64,000 bases of DNA from Rodentibacter genomosp. 1 (GTDB lineage Bacteria > Pseudomonadota > Gammaproteobacteria > Enterobacterales > Pasteurellaceae), in the NCBI RefSeq assembly GCF_001999285.1, contig NZ_MLHN01000010.1, positions 1-64,000 on the forward strand, in the 5' to 3' direction. Made by a program: the position numbers and the translations under genes. Numbering within the stretch: position 1 is the first letter of the stretch; the number at the start of each line of letters is the position of its first letter. The notes below the pieces were generated by a model. That model was not told the origin of the DNA and ran no database searches. It saw only the letters and a list, made by a program, of their open reading frames with translations. Of this stretch, positions 8,136 through 17,467 are shown piece by piece.

Positions 8136-9271
8136 TTTGTCCAACCGCCTATACCGTTTGTTGCCATTAAATCGCCTTGTTTTTTCTTGCGCTTTTTGCC
8201 TTTACGTTTCCGCGCTTTTTCCGCTTTCGCAGTGTAAGCGTCCGGCGTCCACACACCGTCTTGCTTAAAGCGAAGTTCCGTTTGCGTGCCGCTATTGCGA
8301 CTTAGTGTAAAACGTCGCCCCATCAAAAAGAAAATGGCATCAATATCATATTCTTCGCAGATAATATGCACCCGTTGCCCCGGTTGCCACAATGTCCCGT
8401 CTTGGGTTTTATGGTCAGGCACGATAATAGTCAGTGTAAAGCCCTCTAACTGACTGTCCGAAATGTATTTCTTCGCCCATTTTTGTAATGCCTCCAAATT
8501 ATCCACATCTGACACGACAACAGTCTTTGGCTTGTAGGCAGTCATTTCAGGATCGTTGTAAACCCATTTCAAATCGTTTTTGTTATCTTGCCCTTGCTTG
8601 CCGTGACTTTGAGCCAAAAACGTTACCTCACTAAAACGATTCGACACATCAAAGGTCAACTCCGCCTGTTCAAAATTATTGTGCTTGCCGTCTTTCATAC
8701 AACACAAGGTTGCCACAGGCGGTGTGCTATAATCCGCCCCGCCCACAATCAACACGCCACTTGGTTCAAACCACAAGTGCAACCCGGCTGAATTGGCACA
8801 ACGCATTGCCGCATTCCACGCCGTTTCGCCCACATCGATATCCACTTTGTCTAAAGTAGGATTATTTTCAGCCCGTAATGCCACCTGTTTAATGCCTAAC
8901 GGTTCAACAATTTTTTTCACTGCGTCCAGTACAGTTAAACCTTTTACGTTAGTGATAGGCGCAGAGCAATCCACCAAAATAGACGCACGGTCGCGCCCAT
9001 TTAAGCGATAAGTGCGGTTATTTTTACTAATGGAATGTTGCGTGGTATCCACAATGCCCGTCATCACCAACTCACCATTAATTCGCACTTTCACTTCGCT
9101 CCCCGAAAAATCCGGCAATACCGTGCTATTTGACGGCATGCCCAAATCAAACCGAAAGGCATCCGCAGGGATCAAAAAGTCGCTATCAATATCATAGCTT
9201 TTCCAACTGTTATGGACTTTGCCATCTACTTCAACGACCACTTCATTTTTATAAGGGTAATTATTTGACAT
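8132..9271 (-). CDS. Baseplate hub protein (Mu gpP/gp44-like, gpD family)
   Basis: 379 aa. The N-terminal half is the beta-rich hub fold (VDGKVHNSWKSYDIDSD early, then LNGRDRASILVDC). The C-terminus ends in a strongly basic lysine-rich stretch (about 353-367). It forms the hub that carries the spike and docks to the tube; the next gene starts inside its stop codon. Confidence 0.85.
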   Translation of the reverse strand: MSNNYPYKNEVVVEVDGKVHNSWKSYDIDSDFLIPADAFRFDLGMPSNSTVLPDFSGSEVKVRINGELVMTGIVDTTQHSISKNNRTYRLNGRDRASILVDCSAPITNVKGLTVLDAVKKIVEPLGIKQVALRAENNPTLDKVDIDVGETAWNAAMRCANSAGLHLWFEPSGVLIVGGADYSTPPVATLCCMKDGKHNNFEQAELTFDVSNRFSEVTFLAQSHGKQGQDNKNDLKWVYNDPEMTAYKPKTVVVSDVDNLEALQKWAKKYISDSQLEGFTLTIIVPDHKTQDGTLWQPGQRVHIICEEYDIDAIFFLMGRRFTLSRNSGTQTELRFKQDGVWTPDAYTAKAEKARKRKGKKRKKKQGDLMATNGIGGWTK

Positions 9272-10598
9272 AACTATTCAGCCACTCCCCACGGGAAATA
9301 TAATTCGGATAACGGATCTGCGGATTAAGCCGAAGCAATTCTCCGGCACGTTTATAGTCACCATAAAAGGCGTGTGCAATCTGTTGCACCGTGCCGCTAA
9401 ACGGCACTTCGCGTACCATTAAAGGCGGTTTGCGATTAATTGCGGCAAGCGCAAGCCGGGTAAATTTATGCGCTTTATTGCGTAATTGTTCAGCCGTCTT
9501 ATGCGCAGCCGCATAAAAGCCGGTGTTGGGCGTAGTTAATACTGTAATATTTGCTCCACTGTGTTCTTTATCGGTTTGCTCGCGTAACAACTGTAAATTA
9601 TCGACAATTTGCGACCGCACTTTGGTAGTGATGTAATCTATATCCTGTGGCAGTAACGCCTCATCTTCCACCAGTTCTGTGGCAATGCGTAATAACGCCA
9701 CACTGGCAGCGAGTTGCATCATCAAATGCACCGATTCAGTATCCTCCTTACTAAAAGACGTGGTTAACGATTTCAAGGTGGCTTGCTCTTTGGCGGATTT
9801 AATATTTTTGCCACTCACTAAATCTGCCGGCATAGTTTTAATCCGAATAATGGTGCGCAACACCTCATCGAATTTTGCACGAGTAGTTAAATCTTTCCGT
9901 GCAGCAATTTGACGCAAGCCTGAATCAATCATGGTCACCAAATCACGCACCGCCCGTCTGGATTTAGTTTTAAAGTTATCTTGTGTCACCGCCGGTGAGA
10001 CGCCGTACTGCGTTTTGTCAAAATCAAATAAACTGCGTACTTGCTCAAAACAGCCAAATAGCGCACCATATACACTGAGTAAGCGTGATTTAACATTGGC
10101 GGCAAAGGCAACAATCTCCATAAACTCGCCATACAACGCCATCACATCATCAATAAAATCTTCCAGTTCGGACAGTAAAGCATCAATTTTTGCCAACAGG
10201 GAATAATTAAACACAAAAATCGGTTTGGCGGGTGTGGATTCAATAAAGGTTAAATCCAACGCCACATAATCAATCATATCCGCTTCGTGGTGAAAACTTG
10301 CACCGGAGCAAATCATATTTTGCAACCGCCCGCGAATTGGATGCACTAAAGTCGCTGCCCCTGATTTTTGCAGCACGCTTAAAAACTTTTTAAAGTCCGT
10401 GTAATAGCCTGCACCATAAAACACCGCTTGCATACGCACCGTTAAAGGATTTAACCCCAAATCTTCCACGTCTGCGCCATTTACAAAAGGGTAGGCGTGC
10501 TCAATAGTGGCGCGATATAAATCATCATCTACCGAAAGCACATCAAAACGCGCACCACGAAAACTCGCATGCTGCACCGGCATAGTCCAACCTGCCAT
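9261..10598 (-). CDS. DNA circulation protein N (Mu gp43)
   Basis: 445 aa. The start MAGWTMPVQHASFRGARFDV and the following segment match the N-terminal domain of DNA circularisation protein N. A C-terminal motif (GTVQQIAHAFYGDY then LNPQIRYPNYI) resembles a LysM-like end found in these proteins. In Mu this protein is a tail/baseplate component. Confidence 0.85.
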   Translation of the reverse strand: MAGWTMPVQHASFRGARFDVLSVDDDLYRATIEHAYPFVNGADVEDLGLNPLTVRMQAVFYGAGYYTDFKKFLSVLQKSGAATLVHPIRGRLQNMICSGASFHHEADMIDYVALDLTFIESTPAKPIFVFNYSLLAKIDALLSELEDFIDDVMALYGEFMEIVAFAANVKSRLLSVYGALFGCFEQVRSLFDFDKTQYGVSPAVTQDNFKTKSRRAVRDLVTMIDSGLRQIAARKDLTTRAKFDEVLRTIIRIKTMPADLVSGKNIKSAKEQATLKSLTTSFSKEDTESVHLMMQLAASVALLRIATELVEDEALLPQDIDYITTKVRSQIVDNLQLLREQTDKEHSGANITVLTTPNTGFYAAAHKTAEQLRNKAHKFTRLALAAINRKPPLMVREVPFSGTVQQIAHAFYGDYKRAGELLRLNPQIRYPNYISRGEWLNSYVK

Positions 10599-10601
10599 TA
10601 G

Positions 10602-12980
10602 TTACCCCCTTTTCAAGTCTTGATATTGATATTGCGACGTTTGCTCCGCCACAATGCGCCCATCCAAATCCACTTTAATTTCATTTTGAATAATGAAGTT
10701 TTGGCTCTCAATGGCAGTTTTAAGCCCATCACTAATAGTTTTTCCAAAATGTTGAAAATCTGCCTGATAGTTTGCCAAGCCCGAAAGATTGCCGAGCGTG
10801 CGCGAAAGCGCAGAATCGGTATCATCAGCAGCTACGCGCAAACCGGAATAACCTTGCCCTTGATTGCGAATTTCCGCAATTTTGACTGCACTTTGGCGGG
10901 TTCGCTCGTTGTATTCTGCTTGCGTTAAAGTACCACGCTCAACACGCAATGCGGCAATTTCCTCTTTGCGTGCAAGTTCCGCCACTTCACCGGCACGTGA
11001 TGCCGTTCCCCATACAGAGCTTTTGTTATAATCCGTGGTAGGCGGATTGTATTGAGAGGTTGGTTTTTTATCACCGCCATAGGCTTTGGCGTAAAATTGA
11101 TTTTCTAAGGCTTTTTCTTGTGCGGTTTTCTTTTCGGCTTTTTCTTCAGCTTTTGCTTCTTCTGTGGTTCGTTGTTCTGCCGCAATCATCAAACCGGTTG
11201 CAACGGTGGCACCGGTTGAAATAAAATTTTTGGCGAGGTTTCCTAAAGCAGGTTTACCTCTTAAACCGCTCGTACCTTTCCGACTAATGCCTTTGCTTTT
11301 CCCGCCTTTACTCAAATCACCGGCAATATCCGCTACATCACCAAGCCCAAATCCACCACGTTTCATCCCTAATAATGCCAATGCGCCGCTCGCTGCAATC
11401 GCCGCCGTACTTAATGCGGTGATCACAGTTCCGGCAGTGGTCAAGGTTGCCGTTAAATCCGGGTAGGTTTTGGCATACTCGGCGATTTTAGTCGCCGCCT
11501 CTCCCAACGCATTGTTAAAGCCTTTCATGCTTTCCATTTGTGCAAACTCTAAGGCGTTTTTCGCGTTTTCTACTTTTGCGCTATTAGTATCTTGTACAAC
11601 CGCATGGGATTTATCTACTGCGCCTTGTGCATTGCCAACTTCTTCCTTCACCTCTTTGCCAAGTTGTACGTTGTTGCGAATCCCAAGCAACGCCATTAGA
11701 GCTTGCCGGTCGGAAATAATTTGCCCAATCGCCGTACCTTCCACCAAGTTTGTCATTTGCTCCAATAAGGCTTGCTGTTCGTCTTTTTTTGCGGTTTTGA
11801 GCTTGGCTTTTAATTCTTTGTAACGATCATCTTCACCTACTACCATATCCATAATTGAACTAAAGGCTTCAATGGAGTTTTTGCCCTGTTTTTTCTCATT
11901 CTCCATGGATTTAATAAAATCAATGCCGTGGGTTTTACCGTCCTTACCTTTAATTTCTAGCTTTGCGAACCGTTCATTCGTTTCTTTTGAAGTAATTTTT
12001 GCAAGTAAATTAACGAGATTATTTCCCGCCTCGTCACTCGTTCCGGCAGTCACACGTGCTTGTTGGTTGGCAACCAGTAATGCCTCAAAACCCTCCATCC
12101 CCGAAAGTCCGGCAGATTTAGCCGCAGCCATTTGTTGTGGCAACCAACGCGCCATATCAGATAACTCAAAGTTACCGGCTTGTCCTGCCGCCACCGCTTT
12201 ATCTAATACAGAACCAATTTGATCTTCGCTGATTCCGAACTGTTGCATAGAGGATATTGCGATTTTTGCCAAATCATTGGTATCTGCTCCGGTCGCTACG
12301 GCAGCTTTTTGCAACGTAGGCAAAAGTTTCATAGCGGTATCAGCTTTCACAGTACCGGAGGCAAGCATAGTATCTAATGCGCCAAGTGCTTCTTCTTTTG
12401 TACCGCCACCAGTTTCAACCGCACTTTTCACCGCTTCGTTCAGTTGTTTTTTGCCTGCGATACGTCCTGCAACATCACGATCCGAAAAGGCGGTATTGGA
12501 TACCATTGCCAATCGGCGGTCGTAATCCATTTCCTTTTTCATCGGTTGTGCCATCACCATCGCACCAGCCATAGCACCCGCTCCGATACTTGCTATGCTG
12601 CGTCCAATATTGCCTAAGCGTTGTCCCGTAGTGGTTTTGCCCATCTCTGCATTTAATGACGCAATTTTGCGTTTGGTCGCTTCCGCTTCACGGGCAAGGG
12701 CTTGCGCTGAAAGCACACCACTGGCTTTAAGTTTGTGATAACTGGCAATGGTTTGTGCAATTTCCGCTTGAATCGCATTCTCGCTACGGATTCCTAATCG
12801 TTCGCGCATGCGCATGGCGTCTTGCACACTTTGATAACTTTTTTGAGTAACTTGCGCAGTGCGTTGGGCATGACGTTGTTGTTCATCTGCCACTTTACTC
12901 ACGTTGCCGCGCATTTGATTAATTACACGGCTGGCATAATCCTGTGCCTTTAATGCCAACGCCAATGTCATTTGAGCCAT
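10602..12980 (-). CDS. Tail tape measure protein (Mu gp42)
   Basis: 792 aa, the longest tail gene. Helical N-terminus, then a TP901-type tape-measure core (about 130-330), a hydrophobic Ala/Gly-rich segment near 525-555 and charged helical regions rich in KAEEKAEKK. It sets tail length and probably helps DNA entry. It starts after a strong terminator and a TTTAAA array, which may lower its expression relative to the sheath and tube genes. Confidence 0.88.
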   Translation of the reverse strand: MAQMTLALALKAQDYASRVINQMRGNVSKVADEQQRHAQRTAQVTQKSYQSVQDAMRMRERLGIRSENAIQAEIAQTIASYHKLKASGVLSAQALAREAEATKRKIASLNAEMGKTTTGQRLGNIGRSIASIGAGAMAGAMVMAQPMKKEMDYDRRLAMVSNTAFSDRDVAGRIAGKKQLNEAVKSAVETGGGTKEEALGALDTMLASGTVKADTAMKLLPTLQKAAVATGADTNDLAKIAISSMQQFGISEDQIGSVLDKAVAAGQAGNFELSDMARWLPQQMAAAKSAGLSGMEGFEALLVANQQARVTAGTSDEAGNNLVNLLAKITSKETNERFAKLEIKGKDGKTHGIDFIKSMENEKKQGKNSIEAFSSIMDMVVGEDDRYKELKAKLKTAKKDEQQALLEQMTNLVEGTAIGQIISDRQALMALLGIRNNVQLGKEVKEEVGNAQGAVDKSHAVVQDTNSAKVENAKNALEFAQMESMKGFNNALGEAATKIAEYAKTYPDLTATLTTAGTVITALSTAAIAASGALALLGMKRGGFGLGDVADIAGDLSKGGKSKGISRKGTSGLRGKPALGNLAKNFISTGATVATGLMIAAEQRTTEEAKAEEKAEKKTAQEKALENQFYAKAYGGDKKPTSQYNPPTTDYNKSSVWGTASRAGEVAELARKEEIAALRVERGTLTQAEYNERTRQSAVKIAEIRNQGQGYSGLRVAADDTDSALSRTLGNLSGLANYQADFQHFGKTISDGLKTAIESQNFIIQNEIKVDLDGRIVAEQTSQYQYQDLKRG

Positions 12981-12981
12981 G

Positions 12982-13010
12982 TTTAAACCCTTTTTAAACT
13001 TGTTTTAAAT
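12982..13010. repeat. Phased TTTAAA array 3
   Basis: Three boxes (GTTTAAAC, TTTTTAAAC, GTTTTAAAT) centred at 12984.5, 12995.5 and 13006.5, exactly 11 bp apart, filling the gap between the gp41' terminator and the tape-measure start. Confidence 0.6.
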
Positions 13011-13020
13011 CCACAAAAAA

Positions 13021-13036
13021 GGGGGCTTATGCCCCC
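13021..13036 (-). terminator. Strong terminator between gp41' and tape measure genes
   Basis: GGGGGC TTAT GCCCCC hairpin followed on the minus strand by six Ts. The gp41' stop codon lies in the loop. It sits in the middle of the tail operon. Confidence 0.85.
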
Positions 13037-13589
13037 TTAGTTTTACGACGCATAAGGTTGTAATGCACCGTGTCGCCTTGTTCCGCTTGCGCTTTAATTC
13101 CTTGCGACTTCTGCCAACTAGCTACCCATGCGGCAACTTCCGCATGACACATAGCCCTAACATCGTGGGCGGTAAAACCCAATTTAGCCAACAAAACTAC
13201 CGCACTTCGGTAATTACGCTCCGCTTCAAACACGCCATAGCGTTTTTTTATTCGGTTTCCGGATTGTGCAGGCTTTCCCCAGCGTCGATATGCTTTTTTC
13301 GTAACTCCGCAATGGCTTCGTTAATTAAGGTATAATCGTCCGTGGCAAGGTTATCAAGCAAAAATTCAGGTGTAATCTTGGCTTTGGCAATGCCTTTCAC
13401 CTCAATTTGCTCGCACAAATATGCCAAATCAACCAACATACGCTCGGCGGTGTTTAAGGTCTCTTTCTCCGCCAAACCCAGCTCCGCAACAGTATCAAGG
13501 GCGGCACATTCACCGCCCAAGGTGAGCAAACGCACCTCCACATCAAAATAACGGTTGCCTAGGTAAGGGATACCTAACAATAAACGCAT
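13027..13589 (-). CDS. Frameshift-extended tail assembly chaperone (gp41-gp41' fusion)
   Basis: The gp41 frame contains the slippery heptamer A_AAA_AAG at 13299-13293 in the right phase for -1 slippage. The -1 frame is then open to 13027, adding 88 aa (AYRRWGKPAQ onward) to the first 99. Extended chaperones made by frameshifting just before the tape measure gene are conserved in long-tailed phages (lambda G/GT). The downstream part has no good start of its own: only a GTG at 13233 without an SD. Predicted product 187 aa. Confidence 0.75.
13248..13589 (-). CDS. Tail assembly chaperone gp41 (unshifted product)
   Basis: 113 aa beginning MRLLLGIPYLG; acidic and mostly helical. It lies between the tail tube and the tape measure genes, the invariant position of the G-type tail chaperone. 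It is coupled to the tube gene by TAATG. A -1 frameshift near codon 99 makes the longer form. Confidence 0.78.
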   Translation of the reverse strand: MRLLLGIPYLGNRYFDVEVRLLTLGGECAALDTVAELGLAEKETLNTAERMLVDLAYLCEQIEVKGIAKAKITPEFLLDNLATDDYTLINEAIAELRKKHIDAGESLHNPETE

Positions 13590-13963
13590 TATTCTTTCAC
13601 CTCTTTAAGTGCATTCATCTGGATATCAATCACCGCTTCATTATCCACCGTGTATTCTTCGCCCGTTTCCACGGTAAAACACTCAAGGTAAGAGGTGCGC
13701 TTATCATCCTGATTAAGCGGATAAATGGTGATTTTGGCGTCATTAATCTCAGCCCAATCAATTTCCGAGCCGTCTATCGGCATTGCCGCAGTAAGCGAAA
13801 TTTCCCACGTCGCAATACCTTTGGCAAAACCACGCGCACGCCCTTCGGAGTTCATAGTTTTCACCAATTTGCGCCCGGTAAGCTTTTTCACGCTTATTTT
13901 GGTAATTTCGACTTCTACGCCGTCCACTTCCAACACGGCAGAGCCTGCATATTTTTCAGCCAT
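13589..13963 (-). CDS. Tail tube protein (Mu gpM/gp40-like)
   Basis: 124 aa, small and beta-rich, starting MAEKYAGSAVLEVDG with the central FAKGIATWEISLT segment typical of Mu-type tail tube proteins. It is placed directly after the sheath, as in Mu. Confidence 0.82.
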   Translation of the reverse strand: MAEKYAGSAVLEVDGVEVEITKISVKKLTGRKLVKTMNSEGRARGFAKGIATWEISLTAAMPIDGSEIDWAEINDAKITIYPLNQDDKRTSYLECFTVETGEEYTVDNEAVIDIQMNALKEVKE

Positions 13964-13972
13964 CTAAGCCCC

Positions 13973-15388
13973 CTATAAAATTAAATCAATACGGTTTGCC
14001 ACTACGTGCAAGCCATTTACTACATCAGCCGGAATCGCCGTATCTAAACGATTCGGGTCTTGATCATCACGCACCACTATCAATTTGTCTTTATTCGCGT
14101 CCACGTTTTCTAAAATCTCTTGGCTTTCTAAGCGATAAAGCACATCTAGAATTTCTGACCGCACTCTTGGTGGGGTACGCTTTGATAACTTCGCACGAGG
14201 GAAACGCAATGCAATGCGCTGCTCAATCGCTTTGCGCGTAAAATCAAGTGTTCGGATAGTGGTTAAGTCCAACCAAGCCGGATCATCCACATTCGCAGGA
14301 GATTTTGTGTAAGTGGTAATCGCCCGTACAATTTGCACCCGGTTATTAACAACCATAATCGGCGTTAAACCGTGAAACAATGCCTGATTTACCTCGGTTT
14401 TTAATGGTGTTTCGGTCGCATCCACCGGGGTTAAACCCTTAACTTCAAGGGTATTGAGCGGTTTTGCCGGGTCTTCTTCGCCTGCAATAATCGCACCGTA
14501 ACCGGCGGCAATTAACGCATTAGACTCTACCGCGCCCTTATACCAACCTACCGTCACACGTTCGTGGTTAATTTTTCCGGTATAAGTTGTCCCGCTTGCC
14601 ATTGACCCACGCCAACCTAATACGCCCACCCCCGGCTTTTTCTCCATTGGGCTTGCCACCGATTCCAAATGCTCGCGCAAGGCTTTGGCATTTTTGTCAT
14701 CGGCAAACGGCGAAATAATCACGTGATAATGTTCCCCTGCAACGCTTGCAAGGGCGGCGGATAAATCCGCATTTTTTGCCCCATTAGCAAGGGTCGTCAC
14801 ATTCACATTCATATCAGAGGCGGTTATTTCTGCACTGACCTCAATTTCATTACCGATTTCCCCTTTGCATTTTGCCGTCAGATTGACTGTTCCTATGTTC
14901 ACCACAGCCGTTACCGGGCAATATTCCCCGGCATTTATCACCGCATTCAAACGCGTTGCAATATTGGCTGCCGTTTCTGCTTTCGCAATCGCTACGGAAT
15001 AATCCACACCACTAATCATCACTTTTAGCACACCGGCAGAGGTTGCCGTACCGCTTAATGAGATAGAACCGGTTGCAGCAACCCCGGCTGCATTATCCTT
15101 CAAACCGATTGCCGTCAAACGAATCATCGCATTGTTTTGAATAGCGACACGTGCCATTAAATGCACCCAAGACCCGGCACCAAAGGCATTTTTTGCGTCT
15201 AAATCCGAATAAATAGGGACGGGTTGACTAAAGGCGATATTTCCTCCTTGCATCGGTGCAACAATCAACACATTTTGCTCGTTAGTAGGTAATGTGCTCA
15301 CGGCATTGCGCGAGTTATATTCCGTATAAACACCCGGCTGACGAATACTAGACGGGATATTGTCAAATTCAATATTAGTTTCAGCCAT
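13973..15388 (-). CDS. Tail sheath protein (Mu gpL)
   Basis: 471 aa from the ATG preceded by GGAGAG. The N-terminal SIRQPGVYTEYNSRNA and the C-terminal RVRSEILDVLYRLESQEILENV region are characteristic of contractile sheath proteins of the Mu L family. Its start overlaps the 3' end of the gp38-like gene by 8 nt. Confidence 0.9.
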   Translation of the reverse strand: MAETNIEFDNIPSSIRQPGVYTEYNSRNAVSTLPTNEQNVLIVAPMQGGNIAFSQPVPIYSDLDAKNAFGAGSWVHLMARVAIQNNAMIRLTAIGLKDNAAGVAATGSISLSGTATSAGVLKVMISGVDYSVAIAKAETAANIATRLNAVINAGEYCPVTAVVNIGTVNLTAKCKGEIGNEIEVSAEITASDMNVNVTTLANGAKNADLSAALASVAGEHYHVIISPFADDKNAKALREHLESVASPMEKKPGVGVLGWRGSMASGTTYTGKINHERVTVGWYKGAVESNALIAAGYGAIIAGEEDPAKPLNTLEVKGLTPVDATETPLKTEVNQALFHGLTPIMVVNNRVQIVRAITTYTKSPANVDDPAWLDLTTIRTLDFTRKAIEQRIALRFPRAKLSKRTPPRVRSEILDVLYRLESQEILENVDANKDKLIVVRDDQDPNRLDTAIPADVVNGLHVVANRIDLIL

Positions 15389-15560
15389 TGTTTCTCTCCT
15401 GTTTACGTGGGCGAGATTCACTCACCACAATTAAATCACCATCCTGAATGCGACGTTGGTAATACACCGTCGGCTCAACTTCAACGACCGCCTGTTCAAT
15501 ATAGACATAGGGTTGATTTTCCATCGGCACTTTAATGCCGGTTTTTGCTTTAACTTTCAT
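15381..15560 (-). CDS. Mu gp38-like protein (DUF2635)
   Basis: 59 aa, starting MKVKAKTGIKVPMENQPYVY and ending in a basic tail. Size, the VPMEN-type N-terminus and position immediately before the sheath match DUF2635 (gp38 of Mu), whose role is unknown. Stop and sheath start overlap. Confidence 0.78.
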   Translation of the reverse strand: MKVKAKTGIKVPMENQPYVYIEQAVVEVEPTVYYQRRIQDGDLIVVSESRPRKQERNNG

Positions 15561-15562
15561 TT

Positions 15563-15991
15563 TTACTCCTTGCTCACATCAAGGGCTAACCAAGTATTGT
15601 CATAAAAGGGGAGCAACGTGATGCGATGTACTTTGTTGTACCCCTGTGCCTTGGCAAATTCTTCCGGGCTTACCGATACATCTTTGTAGCGCGGAAACCA
15701 ACCATCATTGAGTACTCTCTTTTGACAGAGTCCGCCTTTTACCCATACACAACGGATAATCACGTGTCCGCTACCTGCCTCAACAGTTAATCCTCCTTGT
15801 TGTGCAATCTGCGTCACTACTTGCGCTTGCTGTTCAGTGTGTTTTCTTGTTTCAGCCTGCTTCCGAGCATTGTTATTGGCTGCTATTCCGGCGGTTGTAG
15901 CGGCAGTGGTTGCTGCAATAGGGACAACCGCCGTATTTGCAGAGATTGCAACAGCAGCACATAAAATTGCAGTTAAATAATGTTTTTTCAT
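15563..15991 (-). CDS. Secreted or envelope protein of unknown function inserted in the tail operon
   Basis: 142 aa, not a standard Mu gene. The first 30 residues are a basic start plus a long Ala/Thr/Val-rich hydrophobic segment like a signal peptide or anchor. Then comes a charged Gln-rich stretch (about 42-64) and a small domain with two cysteines (near 81 and 89) that may form a disulphide. It overlaps the gp37-like gene by 4 nt (ATGA), so it is co-transcribed with structural genes. Looks like a lysogenic-conversion or envelope-modifying accessory gene. Confidence 0.5.
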   Translation of the reverse strand: MKKHYLTAILCAAVAISANTAVVPIAATTAATTAGIAANNNARKQAETRKHTEQQAQVVTQIAQQGGLTVEAGSGHVIIRCVWVKGGLCQKRVLNDGWFPRYKDVSVSPEEFAKAQGYNKVHRITLLPFYDNTWLALDVSKE

Positions 15992-16626
15992 TCTTTTGTC
16001 TCCACTTCAAACGACACACTTGCGCCATTTGTCGGATCATAAATATTGCCACCAATGCGTTCTAACATCAGGGCGGGTTCTGAATGTTCCCCTTGATAAC
16101 GGGTAAATACATAATCAGGATTTTCAACATCACGGGTTTCTTCCGGAAATAAGCCGTCTTCAAGTGGGGCTAAATCGTCATACACCGCATCATATTCAAT
16201 GGCATAAGCCGTAATCGCGCCCCCTTTAAAGGTGGCATTGTTGAAAATCGTCCGCACCTTGGTTGGCTTTAACGGCTTCACTAATCGCCCTAAAGTTTGC
16301 GAATCCAGCAAACGGCGCACTGCGGTAATTAACTGATTAACGCCCACCTCACGCTTATCCACGCCCCCTTGACGGGCGGCGAGGTTACTTCGCAAGGAAT
16401 TGACGGCAACGATAATCACAAAATTCGCCGTAGATTGATGTCGCTTAGCATTCGTCCCCATTCGTTCAATATGTGACCCGCCAAAGGTGACTAAACAAAT
16501 GGGTAAACGCGAGGTGCTAAGACTTTCATCGTCCAGTTCACCCCCGTAGCTTTTTACCGTATTGACTAAGCGTCCCAATCCCCGCTGTAAACGCTCAACC
16601 AAGGCTTGCTCAATTTGTGTTATCAC
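15988..16626 (-). CDS. Mu gp37-like protein (DUF1834)
   Basis: 212 aa starting MITQIEQALVERLQRGLGRL, the typical N-terminus of the DUF1834 head-tail connector family (Mu gp37). Its start overlaps the gp36-like gene by 17 nt. Confidence 0.82.
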   Translation of the reverse strand: MITQIEQALVERLQRGLGRLVNTVKSYGGELDDESLSTSRLPICLVTFGGSHIERMGTNAKRHQSTANFVIIVAVNSLRSNLAARQGGVDKREVGVNQLITAVRRLLDSQTLGRLVKPLKPTKVRTIFNNATFKGGAITAYAIEYDAVYDDLAPLEDGLFPEETRDVENPDYVFTRYQGEHSEPALMLERIGGNIYDPTNGASVSFEVETKE

Positions 16627-17038
16627 GGCTAAAAATCCTGTTTTTCGGATTCGTAAAAATCACGCCATTGTCTTGACTGTCCGCCCCTTCGTCTGCCAAT
16701 GGCAAACCGAGAGAAACTTTGCCTGCACTAATATCCTGCAGCTCTTTCAGACTTAATTTATAGCGTTCAATAATCTCATCGGTAATGGCCACACCGGACA
16801 TGCTGGCTAAACGATAACGCGCTAAATCACAACAAAGTCGCACAAGATTTTGTGGCACACTTGCAAGGGGCAAGGTATAACGCGCTGCAAGATAACCATC
16901 AATTTGACTGGCACTATCGGACAACGCAATATTCAACACGCTTTCATTCACTGTGCCTTCTAAATCACGGTCAGTCAATTCAATGGTTTGTACCTCACCG
17001 ACTCGTAACACAAAGTCTGTCACACTGGCGTAATTCAC
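16610..17038 (-). CDS. Mu gp36-like protein (DUF1320)
   Basis: 142 aa. It has the DUF1320 pattern: short N-terminal helix, then SQIDGYLAARYTLPL (about 45-59) and LCCDLARYRL. In Mu gp36 is a head-tail joining component. Confidence 0.85.
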   Translation of the reverse strand: MNYASVTDFVLRVGEVQTIELTDRDLEGTVNESVLNIALSDSASQIDGYLAARYTLPLASVPQNLVRLCCDLARYRLASMSGVAITDEIIERYKLSLKELQDISAGKVSLGLPLADEGADSQDNGVIFTNPKNRIFSRDNTN

Positions 17039-17041
17039 GTT

Positions 17042-17425
17042 TTATTCCTCACAAATCGGCACGAGTTCCAGCCAAGGATCCTCTGCCAATAAAATCACGT
17101 CATCAGGTTCAATTTCCGTCACCTGAATTACGGTTTCTTCTGTCTTCGTAAAACGGAAACCGGCACGTCCGTAACTGGCTTGAGGATGAATCGCACGCAA
17201 TTTCACCGCATAGGCGACAGGCTCAATAACATGCCCTTCAGGTTTTGGCGGTGCAGTATCGTTTTCTTCAGCCGGTTCTGCCACTTCATCCGATTCTGCC
17301 TCTTTGTGAGAGGTTTCATCCGTTAAAGTGCGGTCGGATTCTTCCTTATTTTGCAACGTCTCATCCTTTACCGAATCGACGGCTTTCACCTCACCTGTTT
17401 TATTTTTTTGGTTTTGTCTAGCCAT
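17042..17425 (-). CDS. Mu gp35/FluMu-like protein
   Basis: 127 aa: a charged low-complexity N-terminal half (Glu/Lys/Asp rich, to about residue 65) followed by a compact C-terminal domain with SYGRAGFRFTKTE. Lies between the major head protein and gp36 genes, where FluMu-type phages carry a gene of this form. Probably a small head accessory protein. A USS lies in the coding sequence. Confidence 0.6.
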   Translation of the reverse strand: MARQNQKNKTGEVKAVDSVKDETLQNKEESDRTLTDETSHKEAESDEVAEPAEENDTAPPKPEGHVIEPVAYAVKLRAIHPQASYGRAGFRFTKTEETVIQVTEIEPDDVILLAEDPWLELVPICEE

Positions 17426-17438
17426 ATTTACTCCTAAA

Positions 17439-17454
17439 GGGCGGAATCCCGCCC
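17439..17454 (-). terminator. Hairpin after the major head protein gene
   Basis: GGGCGG / CCGCCC with a 4-nt loop and a short TTT tail on the minus strand. Either a weak terminator or an mRNA-stabilising 3' structure for the abundant head-protein mRNA. The next gene's SD (AGGAGT) follows at once. Confidence 0.6.
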
Positions 17455-17467
17455 GATGTCGTTATGT

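Noticed and set aside
13027-13233. Independent gene in the -1 frame after gp41
   Set aside because: Only a GTG start without SD; the frame is open back to the slippery site, so it is better read as the extension of gp41.
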